NCBI GenBank assembly: GCA_963924555.1
Contig: OZ004584.1
Span: 2,975,001 to 3,039,000, forward strand
Direction: 5' to 3'
DNA: 64,000 bases
Source of the DNA: Crambe crambe
Taxonomy: Eukaryota > Porifera > Demospongiae > Poecilosclerida > Crambeidae
The position numbers and the translations under genes were made by a program. Positions 35,712 through 45,996 of this stretch are shown here, piece after piece (the first letter of the stretch is position 1; each line of letters begins with the position of its first letter). Below the pieces are notes generated by a model. It was not told the DNA's origin. It did not search any database and saw only the letters and a program-made list of their open reading frames with translations.

Positions 35712-36612
35712 CTGCAATGAAACATTAATTTTAAAAGCAAAGAATAAAGTGTAGCTACATGAACCTAAATGACTGTGAGCCTATGATATAATTCCCACAC
35801 CAAGAGTAGTTTAAATATTTTGAAATTGAAAGCACTGTAAGGACATTCAAGTTTCTAACTATTGACTTTCATACTTTGATCACAGTTGGCACTTTCTGCC
35901 AACTATTTTCAGCACACTCATGAATCTTTCTTGAAATCCATAACACATGAGTATATGGATTAGCTATGGCTTGCCACATTATGAAGTGGTCATTATAGCC
36001 GAAGCTTATGCCGTGGTCCATGTGTGTTCAGTACTTCAATTCTAACTACACCACTGGATTATCTTTAGTTTGCTTCTAAAGCTCCATATTTTTTTGCACA
36101 TGTGTCACCCCATTATTAATGATGCGCATTATTAGCTGTAGTAATAAACTGCTGGAATAATGAAGCATTCAAGCTCTATGTAGCAATTTCTTTATTTCAT
36201 CGCAACTTAGTAAATACACTTAGTAAAGGCTATGTAAATAGATGAAGCCCCTGCTCTCTCACGCTTTCCATCAATACCAAGGTATTAATAGCTATTCACT
36301 CAACATAATATGACTACATAGGAACATTCAAGTACAATGACTATAGGAAACACACCCTTTCTACTTTCCATCATAGCAGTGATCATATAACTGCTGCAGA
36401 TGAGATGGTCCTACAAAACATACAAATACACTCTAATATATACACATTTTAAGCTACACCTCTCTCCTTTCCTCTCTCTCTCTATGGAACTGAAGAGGAG
36501 GAGGAAGGAAAAGATTCCCTCTGGTTAGCTTACTCGCTCTACATCACAGCCCAACTGGGTTAGTGATTAGTGACAGGCAGGATGTCAGGGGTCATAGTAT
36601 AGCTAAATACTG
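35712..36612. other. Receptor D upstream flank and degenerate cassette sequence
   Basis: Matches the cassette flank seen near 25,494-25,860 and 19,130-19,580. The part 36,340-36,600 is an inverted, diverged match to 49,720-49,960. A (CT)n tract is near 36,473. No coding exon. Confidence 0.55.
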
Positions 36613-37208
36613 TAGGGCGGGTTGACTTCGTCAGGGATAAAGATCCATTTATTTCACTGTTGGTATAAAGAGTTGAAACTTTATTCATCATATTTTTTAC
36701 TGTCATAAATTTTTGCACGCATTTTTGTGCAACACACGTGGTAGATTGTCAATCGCGATCACTTCGTGCGAGAGCTAGCTAGAGACTGGTGTAAGAGAAC
36801 TGCTCCAAAAGCTGCTCGTGGGTCTTCTCAAATAGTTGCACCTGGTAGGGATCTCTCCAATCCTTGTCCGCTTTGACACCATCAAGGCTATAGAACCAGT
36901 TGAAGAGATGCAGGAAGAGTCATAAAAGAGAGGTCCATATTAAGATGTCTAACGAGGTTAGTTGGTTCTCGCCTACACTCCAGCTCCTCTCCTACAGCAG
37001 CAGCCCAAATAGCTTTGTATTCGTGATAGCCACGAACGCAAGTGTCTCTCTCGAAATACCTAGTCCACCTGCCTTTGCGCTTCAACAGAAACTGGGCATG
37101 GGAAAAAAAATTCGTCTTCAATGCACATGTGCGAAGATTTATCCGTTCAATTTTTTCATTAGTATAACAATTTCGGATATGAAGTTCCTAACGAAATTAA
37201 CCCACCTA
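36613..37208. repeat. Diverged copy of the TAGGGCGG repeat element
   Basis: Starts 'tagggcgggttgacttcgtc' and matches 44631-45152 along most of its length (for example 'tttttactgtcataaa', 'caacacacgtggta', 'tcaatcgcgatc'). The right terminus is degenerate ('aattaacccacctag'). The open frames here are not conserved between copies. Confidence 0.62.
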
Positions 37209-37790
37209 GTATTAGTGAATGGGTGGTTTTTCACACATCAAAGGGTTAATTCTATTGACTGCGTCAAGCAAATTCCACTTGACCACTTAGATGTTAGATG
37301 CTAGGGAGAACACTGAACTGTCAGGTTATGGTATAGCCGGGCAGACAAGCTGCTTGCAAGTTGTTTAGAATATGGAATATGGCACAACAGGAGACCCATG
37401 TAGTTCTTCAGAAAGAGAAGCTAAGGTAGGTCAATGAATCTACTGCGTCTATCACGCAAAGTGTAGTACAGTTTGCCTAAATTTTGACGAAGTACCGGTG
37501 CCACTGGATGATATTTGATATCCTGTAATATCTTAGAATGCTGAAAATCGGTTGGCCAGTTCTTAAGGGCTGTTTTTATACTCTCTCAGAACTTTCAAAG
37601 GGTTTTATAACTTTACTAATAAATAATAGTGGTATCAAAAACTACACATACTGAGGTTCCAAAATAGTGAAACACCTCAACTTCGTGCAATAAACTCTTG
37701 AAACCACCCCTTTTTAAAAACCAAGATTACCCTTTAGTGGCCCAGCACTGTATATGTAGCAGGCCTATTCACCATTTCCTAACCAAGTTT

Positions 37791-37996
37791 TGTTGTGAAC
37801 CACAGTAGCTAACTAACTGACTGACTTCAAACTTTCTTAGAATAAGATAGAGAGCCATGCAAATGGGAACAGTACATGTTTAAATAGTGCTATATGCTTC
37901 TAGAAGGTTCTAGAATGACACAAAAAGTGACCAATGAAAATGCAGTAACTAATTACTGTTTACAATAACAAGAGTCCTAAGTTCACATACATTACA
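37791..37996 (-). repeat. 3' LTR of the Gypsy element
   Basis: 206 bp, identical to 41941-42146. It is preceded on the coding strand by a purine-rich stretch (reverse complement of 'ctccccactt' near 38,000-38,009), a plausible polypurine tract. Confidence 0.92.
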
Positions 37997-38008
37997 GTTC
38001 CTCCCCAC

Positions 38009-39052
38009 TTAATAAGCACTTGGATCAAACCGCCTTGGAGGTTGTCGATTTCGAGATGGATATCGAGGTTCGGCTGGCAGTGCAGAAGCCTCCATACTAT
38101 CATTTGATGCATTACTGCTTGAAGTCAGTTCGCTCTCCACTGCCATTCCTTCAAATGCTTCATTATCAGTATTTTGTTCAATTTCAAAGTCAGGGTCAGA
38201 CTTGTCTTCCAATATTTGGTCGACATGCCTCTTCCAGATTTTATCTTGAACTTGCACTTGATAAGAAGTTGGCCCCAGTTTCTCAATGATAACTCCTGGT
38301 ACCCACTTCCCATCTCCACTGTGGTTTTCAACTAATACGGACTGGTTGAGTTCAAACTCTCTCCATTTGCCTTTCTTATCATGCCACTCCTTCTGACTGA
38401 CTTGTTTACGAGCCACCTCTGAGGACACACTTGGCACTAAGATATCCAATCTTGTTCGAATTCGACGATTAAATAAGAGTTCAGCTGGTGATACATTAGT
38501 TGTTGCATTTGGTGTGCTGCGGTAACTTAACAAAAATCGTGCCAGCTTTGCTTCCAATGTCCCAGGATCTGATTTAGCTGATCTCATCGCTTGTTTAAAT
38601 GTTTGCACGAACCTCTCTGCTTCACCATTGGTAGCAGGGTGGTAAGGAGCTGATCGTATATGTTTGATCCCATTTCGCCTCAAGAATTCACCAAACTCCT
38701 CCGAGGTAAATTGTGTTCCATTATCAGAAACAATCCGCTCAGGTAATCCATGTGTCGCAAATAATTTCCGCAATTCTTCGATTGTTTTCTCTGCAGTAGT
38801 TGTCGTCATGGGAATAACTTCAAGCCACTTTGTTCGTGCATCCACAACAATGAGAAAGTTCTTTCCATAAAATGGTCCTGCATAATCAATATGCAGCCGT
38901 TGCCATGGTTTCTCGGGCCAATTCCATGGATGCAGTGTCGTTGGTGGTGGTTTATTCCTCACAGTAGGACATGAATGACAATTCTGAGCCACTTTTTCTA
39001 TTTCTTTATCAATTCCCGGCCACCAAACATGAGTCCTGGCGATTGATTTCAT
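38009..39052 (-). CDS. Gypsy integrase region
   Basis: Open segment of 347 residues. The CSPC-like end of the zinc-binding HHCC motif (CHSCPTVRNKP) is near residue 26. The catalytic core follows with its first Asp (HIDYAGPF), the second Asp in DNGTQF and the Glu in NGEAERF. The C-terminal part has a GPF/Y-like stretch (KLGPTSYQVQV) and ends RRFDPSAY. The frame is separated from the upstream pol segment by 1-base breaks near 39,058 and 39,130, so the two His of HHCC lie outside this segment. Confidence 0.88.
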   Translation of the reverse strand: MKSIARTHVWWPGIDKEIEKVAQNCHSCPTVRNKPPPTTLHPWNWPEKPWQRLHIDYAGPFYGKNFLIVVDARTKWLEVIPMTTTTAEKTIEELRKLFATHGLPERIVSDNGTQFTSEEFGEFLRRNGIKHIRSAPYHPATNGEAERFVQTFKQAMRSAKSDPGTLEAKLARFLLSYRSTPNATTNVSPAELLFNRRIRTRLDILVPSVSSEVARKQVSQKEWHDKKGKWREFELNQSVLVENHSGDGKWVPGVIIEKLGPTSYQVQVQDKIWKRHVDQILEDKSDPDFEIEQNTDNEAFEGMAVESELTSSSNASNDSMEASALPAEPRYPSRNRQPPRRFDPSAY

Positions 39053-39110
39053 TTTTAGTGACCGGTATGAAGTTCAGTTAAGACCCAATTCTGAAATTTC
39101 TTTGGTATTA

Positions 39111-40682
39111 TTACTTTGATTCCACGTAATAAACAGCCTTCCTCATGGTGAGTTCACTCTTACAGAGGAAATAGGGTTTTAGTTCAGCTTCGAGTACACT
39201 TGAGGGCCACCCTTGCATTACATACCTCAATACTTTTGATAAGATTGGGTCTTGAACAGTCTCCTTACGAAGTGATTCTGGTCTTAACGGAAGAGAATTG
39301 ATCTTGTTCACATTAAACAGAGATGCAGTAGATACACTTTCACATGGTGTCGAGGCTTCATCAAACAAAGGCAACCTAGAGAGCCCATCTGCATTACAAT
39401 GTTTCTGTGTAGGTCGAAATTCCACATCATATCTGTAACCAGAAAGTGTGACTGCCCAGTGTTGGAGTCTAGCAGCTGCCAGAGCCGGTAACCCTGCTCT
39501 AGATCCAAAAATAGATACAAGGGGTTTATGATCTGTTATCAATGTAAAATGTCGACCATAAACATACTGGTGAAATTTCTTTATGCCAAATATAATAGAA
39601 AGAGCTTCTTTTTCCACCTGCGGATAATTCTGTTCAGCCTTTGTCAATGTTCTAGACCCATAAGCCACTGGTCTTTCACTCCCATTGGGAAAAACATGCG
39701 AAATAACAGCCCCCACACCATAAGGAGAAGCATCACAGGCTAACCTTAAGGGAAGTGATGAATCATAGTGTGCTAACACTGCACTGGAAGATAACTGCTC
39801 TTTAAGTGAACAAAATGCTACTTCACATTCGGGTGTCCATTTCCATCTTACACTGTTTTTGAGTAACTGGTTCAGTGGACGAGCTGTGGTAGACAAGGCC
39901 CGTAAAAATTTTCCATAATAGTTCACCAGTCCCAAAAATGCTCGAAGTTGTTGCTGGTTCTGTGGTTGGGGGGCTTCCCTGATGGCCTTGATTTTATCTG
40001 GTGCAGTATGTAGTCCCTGGGCATCTATCACAAAACCTAAGTACTGGACTGAAAACTGCATAAAATAGCACTTACTTTTTTTAAAACGCAACCCCCATTC
40101 TTTTAATCGTTCCAGTACTTCCTCTAAGTTTGCAAGATGTTCTTGATCGTTTCTTCCAGTAATGAGAATGTCATCCAGGTAACATATTACTTGTGGTAAC
40201 CCATGTAATATCTTCTCCATGGCTTGTTGAAATATTGCTGGTGCTGAGGCTATTCCAAAAGGTAAACGTGTATAACGATATAATCCCTGATGAGTGTGAA
40301 TAGTTGTATACTTACGATCTTCCTCAGCCAGCAACATCTGCTGATACGCTTGTGATAAATCAAGTTTAGAAAATTTTTGACCACCGGCCAAAGCTGTTAA
40401 TAAATCCTCTGGTTTGGGAATAGGATGCTGATCTACCAAAAGAACAGGATTCACCGTAACTTTAAAATCTCCGCAGAGTCTCACGGAACCATCTTGCTTT
40501 GGTACAGGAACCACTGGGGTTGCCCAATCACTGTAACGGACTTTCTCGATTACGCTAAGTTCCTCCAGGCGTTTTAAATCCTTAGAAATGGCATCCTTGA
40601 TTGCATATGGAACTGGTCGAGCCCGACAAAATTTTGGGACAGCATTATCCTTCACAATTAAACTAGCTTCCATACCTTTCAT
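39111..40682 (-). CDS. Gypsy reverse transcriptase-RNase H region
   Basis: Open segment of 523 residues. It shows RT motifs (LPFGIASAPAIFQ and the catalytic YLDD at about 40,171-40,182), then RNase H with the catalytic Asp in LACDASPYG and the TDHKPL block. It shares the reading frame of the gag-protease segment, but two single-base breaks (near 40,755 in an A8 run and near 40,849) separate them. The first Met is simply the first in-frame ATG, not the true start of pol. Confidence 0.9.
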   Translation of the reverse strand: MKGMEASLIVKDNAVPKFCRARPVPYAIKDAISKDLKRLEELSVIEKVRYSDWATPVVPVPKQDGSVRLCGDFKVTVNPVLLVDQHPIPKPEDLLTALAGGQKFSKLDLSQAYQQMLLAEEDRKYTTIHTHQGLYRYTRLPFGIASAPAIFQQAMEKILHGLPQVICYLDDILITGRNDQEHLANLEEVLERLKEWGLRFKKSKCYFMQFSVQYLGFVIDAQGLHTAPDKIKAIREAPQPQNQQQLRAFLGLVNYYGKFLRALSTTARPLNQLLKNSVRWKWTPECEVAFCSLKEQLSSSAVLAHYDSSLPLRLACDASPYGVGAVISHVFPNGSERPVAYGSRTLTKAEQNYPQVEKEALSIIFGIKKFHQYVYGRHFTLITDHKPLVSIFGSRAGLPALAAARLQHWAVTLSGYRYDVEFRPTQKHCNADGLSRLPLFDEASTPCESVSTASLFNVNKINSLPLRPESLRKETVQDPILSKVLRYVMQGWPSSVLEAELKPYFLCKSELTMRKAVYYVESK

Positions 40683-40835
40683 TGTACCAAGTTTTTCCTC
40701 AAACAGGTCATTGAACTTGTGTAAGAGTGATTCTAAATCCGGTGACTTCAGTTTTTTTTATACTTCCCCAGTCCAGCTGGATATGCTGCAACCAATTACG
40801 CCCAAAAAGTGAGGGTCCTTTCCCCTCCACAATTA

Positions 40836-41903
40836 TTAAGGGAAGGTTACTTTAACTTCTGTTTGTCCCACAACTTTAATGGGCTGTCCTGTGTATGTCT
40901 TCAGTAAAATATCACTCTTCCCTAATTCAAAACTGGGAAATTTTGATCTCCAGACTTCTTCAGACATAATTGTGATTGATGCTCCTGTATCGATTTCCAT
41001 AGCAACCCTTTGTCCATTAATGTTCAATTCCACATTAATTTCTGATGGTTTGTCTTGTACAGTATTGACTACTGTAAACATTCCCCACTCTCCAGTAGCA
41101 CTTGCCGTTGGACCAGTTGAATCCTGCTCATGTGAATCAAGTTCCTGTTCATGTGAATCAAGTTCTTGTTCGTGTGTAACAAATCGAGTCGTATAATGTC
41201 CTTTCGCATAACGTCCAGACTTAGTAATTTCTTGTTTGGGGGCTTTACACACTCTGGCTATGTGGCCTTGCTTATCACAGTTATGACACTTTTGGTTCTT
41301 AAATTGACATTTTTCTTGCATATGTCCAAAGTTCCCACAACGAAAACAAGGTTTTCCTTTCCCCAATTGTATTCGATGAGTCTCGTAACTTTTGAATTGA
41401 GCTTTCATATCCTTAGCTTCTCTGCTAGCTGTATCCATCCCCTGAGCAATTTCTACTGCTTCCCGCAGGGTGAGATCCTTCTGTGTCAATAGCCTCTTTT
41501 GAATTGCTTCATTTAGCAGTCCACAAACCAATCTATCACGAAGTGCTTCCTCTCGATAGTCATGAAATTCACAATGTTCCGCTAATTTCTTTAATTCTGC
41601 CAAATAAATACTAATTGTTTCACCTTCTTGTTGGTTCCGACGGTGGAATTTGAATCGTTCTGCAATTGTAATCGGTTTAGGATTCAGATGAGCTTTCAAT
41701 GCTGCTACCAGATCTTCATACGATTTTGTAGCTGGTGTGGCAGGAGCTACCACAGTCCTTAACAGTGAATAAGTTTCAGTTCCAATCACTGTTACAAATG
41801 TTGCCACTCTTTTGTCACCCTCCACACCATTAGCCACAAAAAACTGTTCCAAACGTTCTGAATAGGCCTGCCAATCACCTTTAGTCAAATCAAAAGGTTC
41901 CAT
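40836..41903 (-). CDS. Gypsy Gag-protease region
   Basis: Gag capsid-like N-terminal part from MEPFDLTK, followed by two CCHC zinc knuckles (CFRCGNFGHMQEKC and CHNCDKQGHIARVC), a short tandem HEQELDS repeat, and a retropepsin active site DTGAS. I chose the ATG at 41903: the upstream in-frame ATG at 41927 overlaps the primer-binding site and an earlier one lies inside the LTR. The frame ends in a stop just before the expected pol continuation. Confidence 0.85.
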   Translation of the reverse strand: MEPFDLTKGDWQAYSERLEQFFVANGVEGDKRVATFVTVIGTETYSLLRTVVAPATPATKSYEDLVAALKAHLNPKPITIAERFKFHRRNQQEGETISIYLAELKKLAEHCEFHDYREEALRDRLVCGLLNEAIQKRLLTQKDLTLREAVEIAQGMDTASREAKDMKAQFKSYETHRIQLGKGKPCFRCGNFGHMQEKCQFKNQKCHNCDKQGHIARVCKAPKQEITKSGRYAKGHYTTRFVTHEQELDSHEQELDSHEQDSTGPTASATGEWGMFTVVNTVQDKPSEINVELNINGQRVAMEIDTGASITIMSEEVWRSKFPSFELGKSDILLKTYTGQPIKVVGQTEVKVTFP

Positions 41904-41924
41904 AGTTCCAATGATGTGGTGAGT

Positions 41925-41938
41925 CATCCTCGTCGCCA
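41925..41938 (-). promoter_or_regulatory. Primer-binding site, tRNA-Ser(GCU) type
   Basis: Plus-strand CATCCTCGTCGCCA lies 2 bp inside the 5' LTR. It equals the 3' end of animal tRNA-Ser(GCU) including CCA, as I recall that tRNA, so minus-strand DNA synthesis is probably primed by it. Confidence 0.75.
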
Positions 41939-41940
41939 GT

Positions 41941-42146
41941 TGTTGTGAACCACAGTAGCTAACTAACTGACTGACTTCAAACTTTCTTAGAATAAGATAG
42001 AGAGCCATGCAAATGGGAACAGTACATGTTTAAATAGTGCTATATGCTTCTAGAAGGTTCTAGAATGACACAAAAAGTGACCAATGAAAATGCAGTAACT
42101 AATTACTGTTTACAATAACAAGAGTCCTAAGTTCACATACATTACA
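41941..42146 (-). repeat. 5' LTR of the Gypsy element
   Basis: 206 bp, identical to the 3' LTR. It should contain the element promoter. Confidence 0.92.
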
Positions 42147-42297
42147 AGTTTCAAAATATTTAAGGGTATTGGTACGTATGTCTGATTTTCAAAATCATAA
42201 GAGACGATAATCTGTCATGATTTATATAGCTACTCAGTGTTGAGAGTGAATTGAGTGATCTGAAAATCACAAACTGACAAAACTCTATTCTGCTCAG

Positions 42298-42519
42298 GAA
42301 AATTCTGCTCTTTTAGCAAAGGCACCAGCTCCTGGTAATCAAAATGTACGTAAAGACTCACCAATAAGAGATGTTGAGACACTATTGAGTGATGAAGCAA
42401 TGGAAAATCTGGTCAATGATCTCAGTAAGTCTCCAAGAAAACTGAATAGAGTGGAAGTCCGAACCTCCAACCTTCCAAAGAGAATAGAAATAACCTCTCT
42501 ACAATGGAACAACCTTTAA
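42298..42519 (+). CDS. Candidate terminal exon of an unidentified gene
   Basis: After an acceptor-like ttctgctcag, the frame stays open for 73 codons with coding-like composition (contains SPIRDVETLLSDEAMENLV and SPRKLNRVEV) and ends in TAA at 42517-42519. That stop overlaps the TTAA flanking the next TIR element, so the insertion may have truncated a longer exon. No upstream exon is found and the family is not recognised. Confidence 0.35.
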   Translation, partial: ENSALLAKAPAPGNQNVRKDSPIRDVETLLSDEAMENLVNDLSKSPRKLNRVEVRTSNLPKRIEITSLQWNNL

Positions 42520-43509
42520 GGGGGCTCCGACATCCCGCCCACACGCTTATTTTGCAGGTTGCTAGGGACTGATATCAAGACAACTGACACTTGCAGAGAT
42601 AAGCTACAAAGACCACAGTGGAGGACTTATCTATGGTCGCTGGTCTCCCAAGAACTAGGAAAAACGGGGCAGTTACTGAGAGGCTAGCACCGCTTGAAGC
42701 TAAAAAGACTAAAATTAATACTTCTTTTTTTGTGCTAAACTTACAATGTTGAAAATAGTTTCACATCCTTCCTTTGCATGCTTATAAGACAACTACGGAT
42801 CGAATTGTCTATATATAACCTAGCTTCCTAGATACACAAATTTCTAGCTTTAGAATGAACTGTTGAAAGCGCTTATCACTTCAGTTTTTGAAGATTTCCT
42901 AATCCCATCCGTAGCTGTCTACCCCAGACCATGAGGAAACAACATGCCAAGTACGGACTCTTCTGGATTTACTGGCATCTGCAAGTATACCGATACACAG
43001 CCCCACCCCAGCCCCATCCACTATATCCGGCAGGATGCCATTCATTCTACCGTTGGTCAAGTGATCGCTCATGCCATGGTGAGGCGGCCCTGATCCTGGA
43101 CTCAGGAGAGTCTGGCTCTCTCTCTCAACGCTACACTTTGGACTCGTCTGGATCTCAACACCTCTTTGTACCGAAGGTTTGCTAGCCCAGACTAGCTCTG
43201 GAGTTAGTCTCGCTCGGGCCTGACTCTTCCGGTGACACTAGCTCTGGAATAGGCTCTGAATCTGGCGCTGGAAATATTTATAGATTGCCTACATTATTTT
43301 TCTTCAGGATTGCTAGCTATTTTAGCTACATGCAATTGAATGAATTATTTACTATTATTACTTTCCTGCTTGTATGGCTCATGTACTACCTGCACAAAGT
43401 TGCATTCCTAACCTTCTTGTGGTTTTTCAGCTCGTTTTCCACAATAATGATTCTGTTATTAGTACTTATATTTAGTTGCGCGCACACGCGTAGTCATGTC
43501 GGAGCCCCC
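42520..43509. mobile_element. TIR element with GGGGGCTCCGACAT ends, about 990 bp
   Basis: Left end GGGGGCTCCGACAT (42520-42533) is matched by its reverse complement at 43496-43509. Flanks are TTAA on the left and TCAA on the right, suggesting a piggyBac-like TTAA target with one mutation. No transposase domain is recognised, so it is probably non-autonomous. A related fragment is near 35,170-35,230. Confidence 0.65.
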
Positions 43510-43997
43510 TCAAGGCTCCAAATGTTCCCATAGTTTTTTATCCCAACTCTCTACAAGGACAAGTCTCTAGCGTGTTCTTCATTCTTTTGCCTTGGTAATA
43601 AAAAGGCTTCCCACAAGAAGGGATAGTTATATCATTGATACAAGCTCCTCAGCTCATAATTATGGCAAGTAGTAAATATGGCAATGGTTATCATAGATAT
43701 AAGCTCACAATTACAATGAGCTTGTATTCTTGATGATCTTTACCATGTGCTTTCTACTACCTCTCCATGGAAGATTGTCAGAACTAAGAGAGTACTTACT
43801 GATAAGACATCAAAATGGAGGAGTTACCATACTGAGTATGCAGTCTGCTAGCAGTTTTATGCAAAAAAGCGTGGTTTTTAGTTTTGTAATTTGGAAACAT
43901 TCCTTTGACCACATCAAAGGAAATGAATTTACCAAATGAATAGTGTAAAATAAGTCTTAATGAGGGAAACTGTGTGATCTACATTAATGCTTTAATG
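43510..43997. other. Cassette-flank fragments
   Basis: 43,780-43,930 is a diverged match to 26,380-26,600 ('catcaaaatggaggagttac', 'gaccacatcaaaggaaatga'). No gene. Confidence 0.5.
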
Positions 43998-44094
43998 AAA
44001 GCTCCCCAGTGTATGATGACATGGTCAGATTGTGGTGCCCTGGCCAAACCACATAAGAATGGAACCTAATTGTGCATATGCTCATGCACGATCC
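43998..44094 (+). pseudogene. Receptor exon 7 tail fragment
   Basis: Encodes a broken version of the receptor C-terminal tail (KAPQCMMT... for KAPPVYDDVV; HIRMEPNCAYAHARS for HISMERNSAYGHARS). The TM part is missing. Confidence 0.78.
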
Positions 44095-44205
44095 AAACCT
44101 GTCAATGCAGAATTAAATACACACTTTATCCAGACTAATGTACAGGTAACATACAAAGAGTATCATGTGATCCATGTTATGAGCACTGCAGACTTGTTCA
44201 AAATT

Positions 44206-44460
44206 ATACAAAAGTTGTCATGGTATTGCCATAGTCATAGAAATGACTCTTTTTATATACTGTGTAAATACAAGCTACCTCTTATTTCTAAAGAACCACT
44301 CACCTACATCCTCACTTACAAAGCATGTGACTCTCCTAGCAACAGATCCTCTCCAGCCACAGCATGCGAGCAAGCCAGAAAAGAGAAGCATTCACATCAG
44401 ACCCTCACATGGACTTATGCAGTGAAGATATACAATGATAGTGCTCGTCTCCTGCTGTAT
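44206..44460 (-). pseudogene. Antisense fragment of WRNIP1 exon 4
   Basis: The reverse complement matches the end of WRNIP1 exon 4 and its minisatellite-bearing intron (region 5,380-5,640), with small deletions. It sits next to a receptor tail fragment, so both pieces of the cassette were scrambled here. Confidence 0.8.
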
Positions 44461-44630
44461 TATCCTTTGCATTGACTTCATCTTTATCAAATACTAAGCT
44501 GAGATGACAGACAGAGTCTTGTCCTGGAGAGCTGGTAACTTCAGTCCAGCTCATTCATGGACTATCTCTGAAAATAATATATAAAACAAGAATAGTTTCA
44601 TACTAAACATATGGTACCCTGTAACTACCA

Positions 44631-45152
44631 TAGGGCGGAATTTCGTCAGGGAAAAAAATTCATCTATTTCATAAAGATTTGAAATTTTATTCGTCATTTT
44701 TTTACTGTCATAAAATTTTTTCACGCATTTTTTGCACAACACACGTGGTAAATCGTCAATCGCGATCGCTTCGAACTGTCCAAAAGCTCTTCTCAAATAG
44801 TTGCACCTGGATCCTGATGGACTATTGTCCACTTTGACACCATCAAGCTACAGATAACAGTGCTGTGCAGTTGAAGAGATCCAGAAAGAGAGGTTAGTTG
44901 GTTCTCACCTACACTCCAGCTCCACTCGCTACAGCAGCAGCTCAAATAGTTTTGTATTCGTGATAGCCACGAACACAAGTGTCTCTCTCGAAATAGCTAG
45001 TCCACCTGCCTTTGTGCTTCAACAGAAACTGGGCGGGGGAAAAAATTTCGTCTTCAATGTGCAAAGATTTATCAGTTCAATTTTTTCATTAGTATAATGA
45101 TTCCGGATATGATGGAATTTTTTTTCCTAACAAAATTAACCCGCCCGCCCTA
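44631..45152. mobile_element. TAGGGCGG repeat element, about 520 bp
   Basis: Begins TAGGGCGG and ends with inverted CCGCCC(GCC)CTA. Related to 36613-37208. A minus-strand frame (PRVLCKKCVKKFYDSKK) is open here but not in the other copy, so I do not call it a gene. Confidence 0.6.
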
Positions 45153-45154
45153 TG

Positions 45155-45881
45155 GCATAGATTGTATAGACTACGTAACCGGGATTGGAAACGCCCCATA
45201 GCAACATGCGTGGTACGTTGTGGTGCGTGGAAGAGCTGAAAAAGCCTAACGTGGAGGAATCGACCTCTCAAAGTTCAGAAGTAAGTCCATAGTATAGCTA
45301 GTAACTTCACCACCCTACTCGTGCAAATTTTTTGCTGCTAGGACACCCATACCAGCCTGTTTTAGCCTGTTTGGGCTTTGTGTACCTGTGTCCTCTTACA
45401 TGAAAGGGTGAATATTCAACTTACAGTTTCAGAGTTTAGTATACACTCTATTTCATGCCCTCATATCTAAAATGTAGTGAACTTTGCATGTATTCAAGAG
45501 TTCAGCCAATAGTTCATATTTGCTGGGTGTGTCTTTGCGTACCTTTTTTGAAAAAGTGAAGTTGTTTCTAGCGACCCCAATTTATATTCATAACAAGTAG
45601 TTATTCCTTCATGCCCTCCACCTATGCTTTCCAAATGTATGTATTCCCCTGCCGAGAAAAATCTTCACTCATAGTTCGGGCAGAGAACAAGAAGGTGCAG
45701 AGGTGAAGAAGAACCTGAAAGAAATCATCAGGATCAATGGCTGCACACTTAATACCCAAATTTGATTATTATTGTCTTTTTTCTTGTTGTATTAATTAAT
45801 GCGGGCATGCGCAATGAGGAGTGGCCGGGCAGTTTATATTGCGTTTCCAATCCCAGTTACGTAGTCTATTATAATCTATGC
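45155..45881. mobile_element. Second TIR element, about 727 bp, abutting the first
   Basis: Ends are 'gcatagattgtatagactac' (45155) and the inverted 'gtagtctattataatctatgc'-type end at 45881; the inverted match runs about 41 bp through 'gggattggaaacgc'. No coding capacity. Confidence 0.75.
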
Positions 45882-45886
45882 CTATG

Positions 45887-45996
45887 GTACATCAGGCTAC
45901 AGGATATGTAGCTGACACAAATACTATAGTGACATACATGACCTACAATAAGGGAGGGGAAGCTAGTTACATCACTATTAACCTAGCCACTCTCAG
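45887..45996 (+). pseudogene. Isolated Ig-like exon remnant related to receptor exon 2
   Basis: An open 110-bp stretch ends in a consensus donor (CTCAG|gtaagc). It reads GYVADTNTIVTYMTY, close to the receptor stretch GFVVNDNTMVTFLTF. It is clearly diverged from receptors A-E and may come from an older family member. Confidence 0.5.

Larger units (their letters stand above)
37791..42146 (-). mobile_element. Ty3/Gypsy LTR retrotransposon, complete, 4,356 bp
   Basis: Two identical 206-bp LTRs (37791-37996 and 41941-42146), each TG...CA on the minus strand, flanked by the 5-bp target duplication AGTTT (37786-37790 and 42147-42151). The internal region encodes Gag, zinc knuckles, aspartic protease, RT, RNase H and integrase in Ty3/Gypsy order on the minus strand. 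Identical LTRs indicate a very recent insertion. Four single-base reading-frame breaks interrupt the coding region, so this copy looks non-functional as written. Confidence 0.93.

Noticed and set aside
36888-37304. Two overlapping open frames of 77 and 134 codons
   Set aside because: They lie in a repeat element whose other copy (44631-45152) does not keep the frames, so they are not conserved coding sequence.
40755-40849. Programmed frameshift between Gypsy gag-protease and pol
   Set aside because: Gag-protease and pol lie in the same frame and two opposite single-base breaks separate them; no standard slippery heptamer is seen at the first break.
38009-42008. An infectious endogenous virus with an envelope gene
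   Set aside because: There is no room between integrase and the 3' LTR for an envelope gene; the element is an ordinary LTR retrotransposon.
44551-44832. Minus-strand frame with LCKKC / CVKKF resembling a zinc-binding transposase end
   Set aside because: The paralogous repeat at 36.7 kb breaks the Cys pattern and the frame; only one Cys pair is present.
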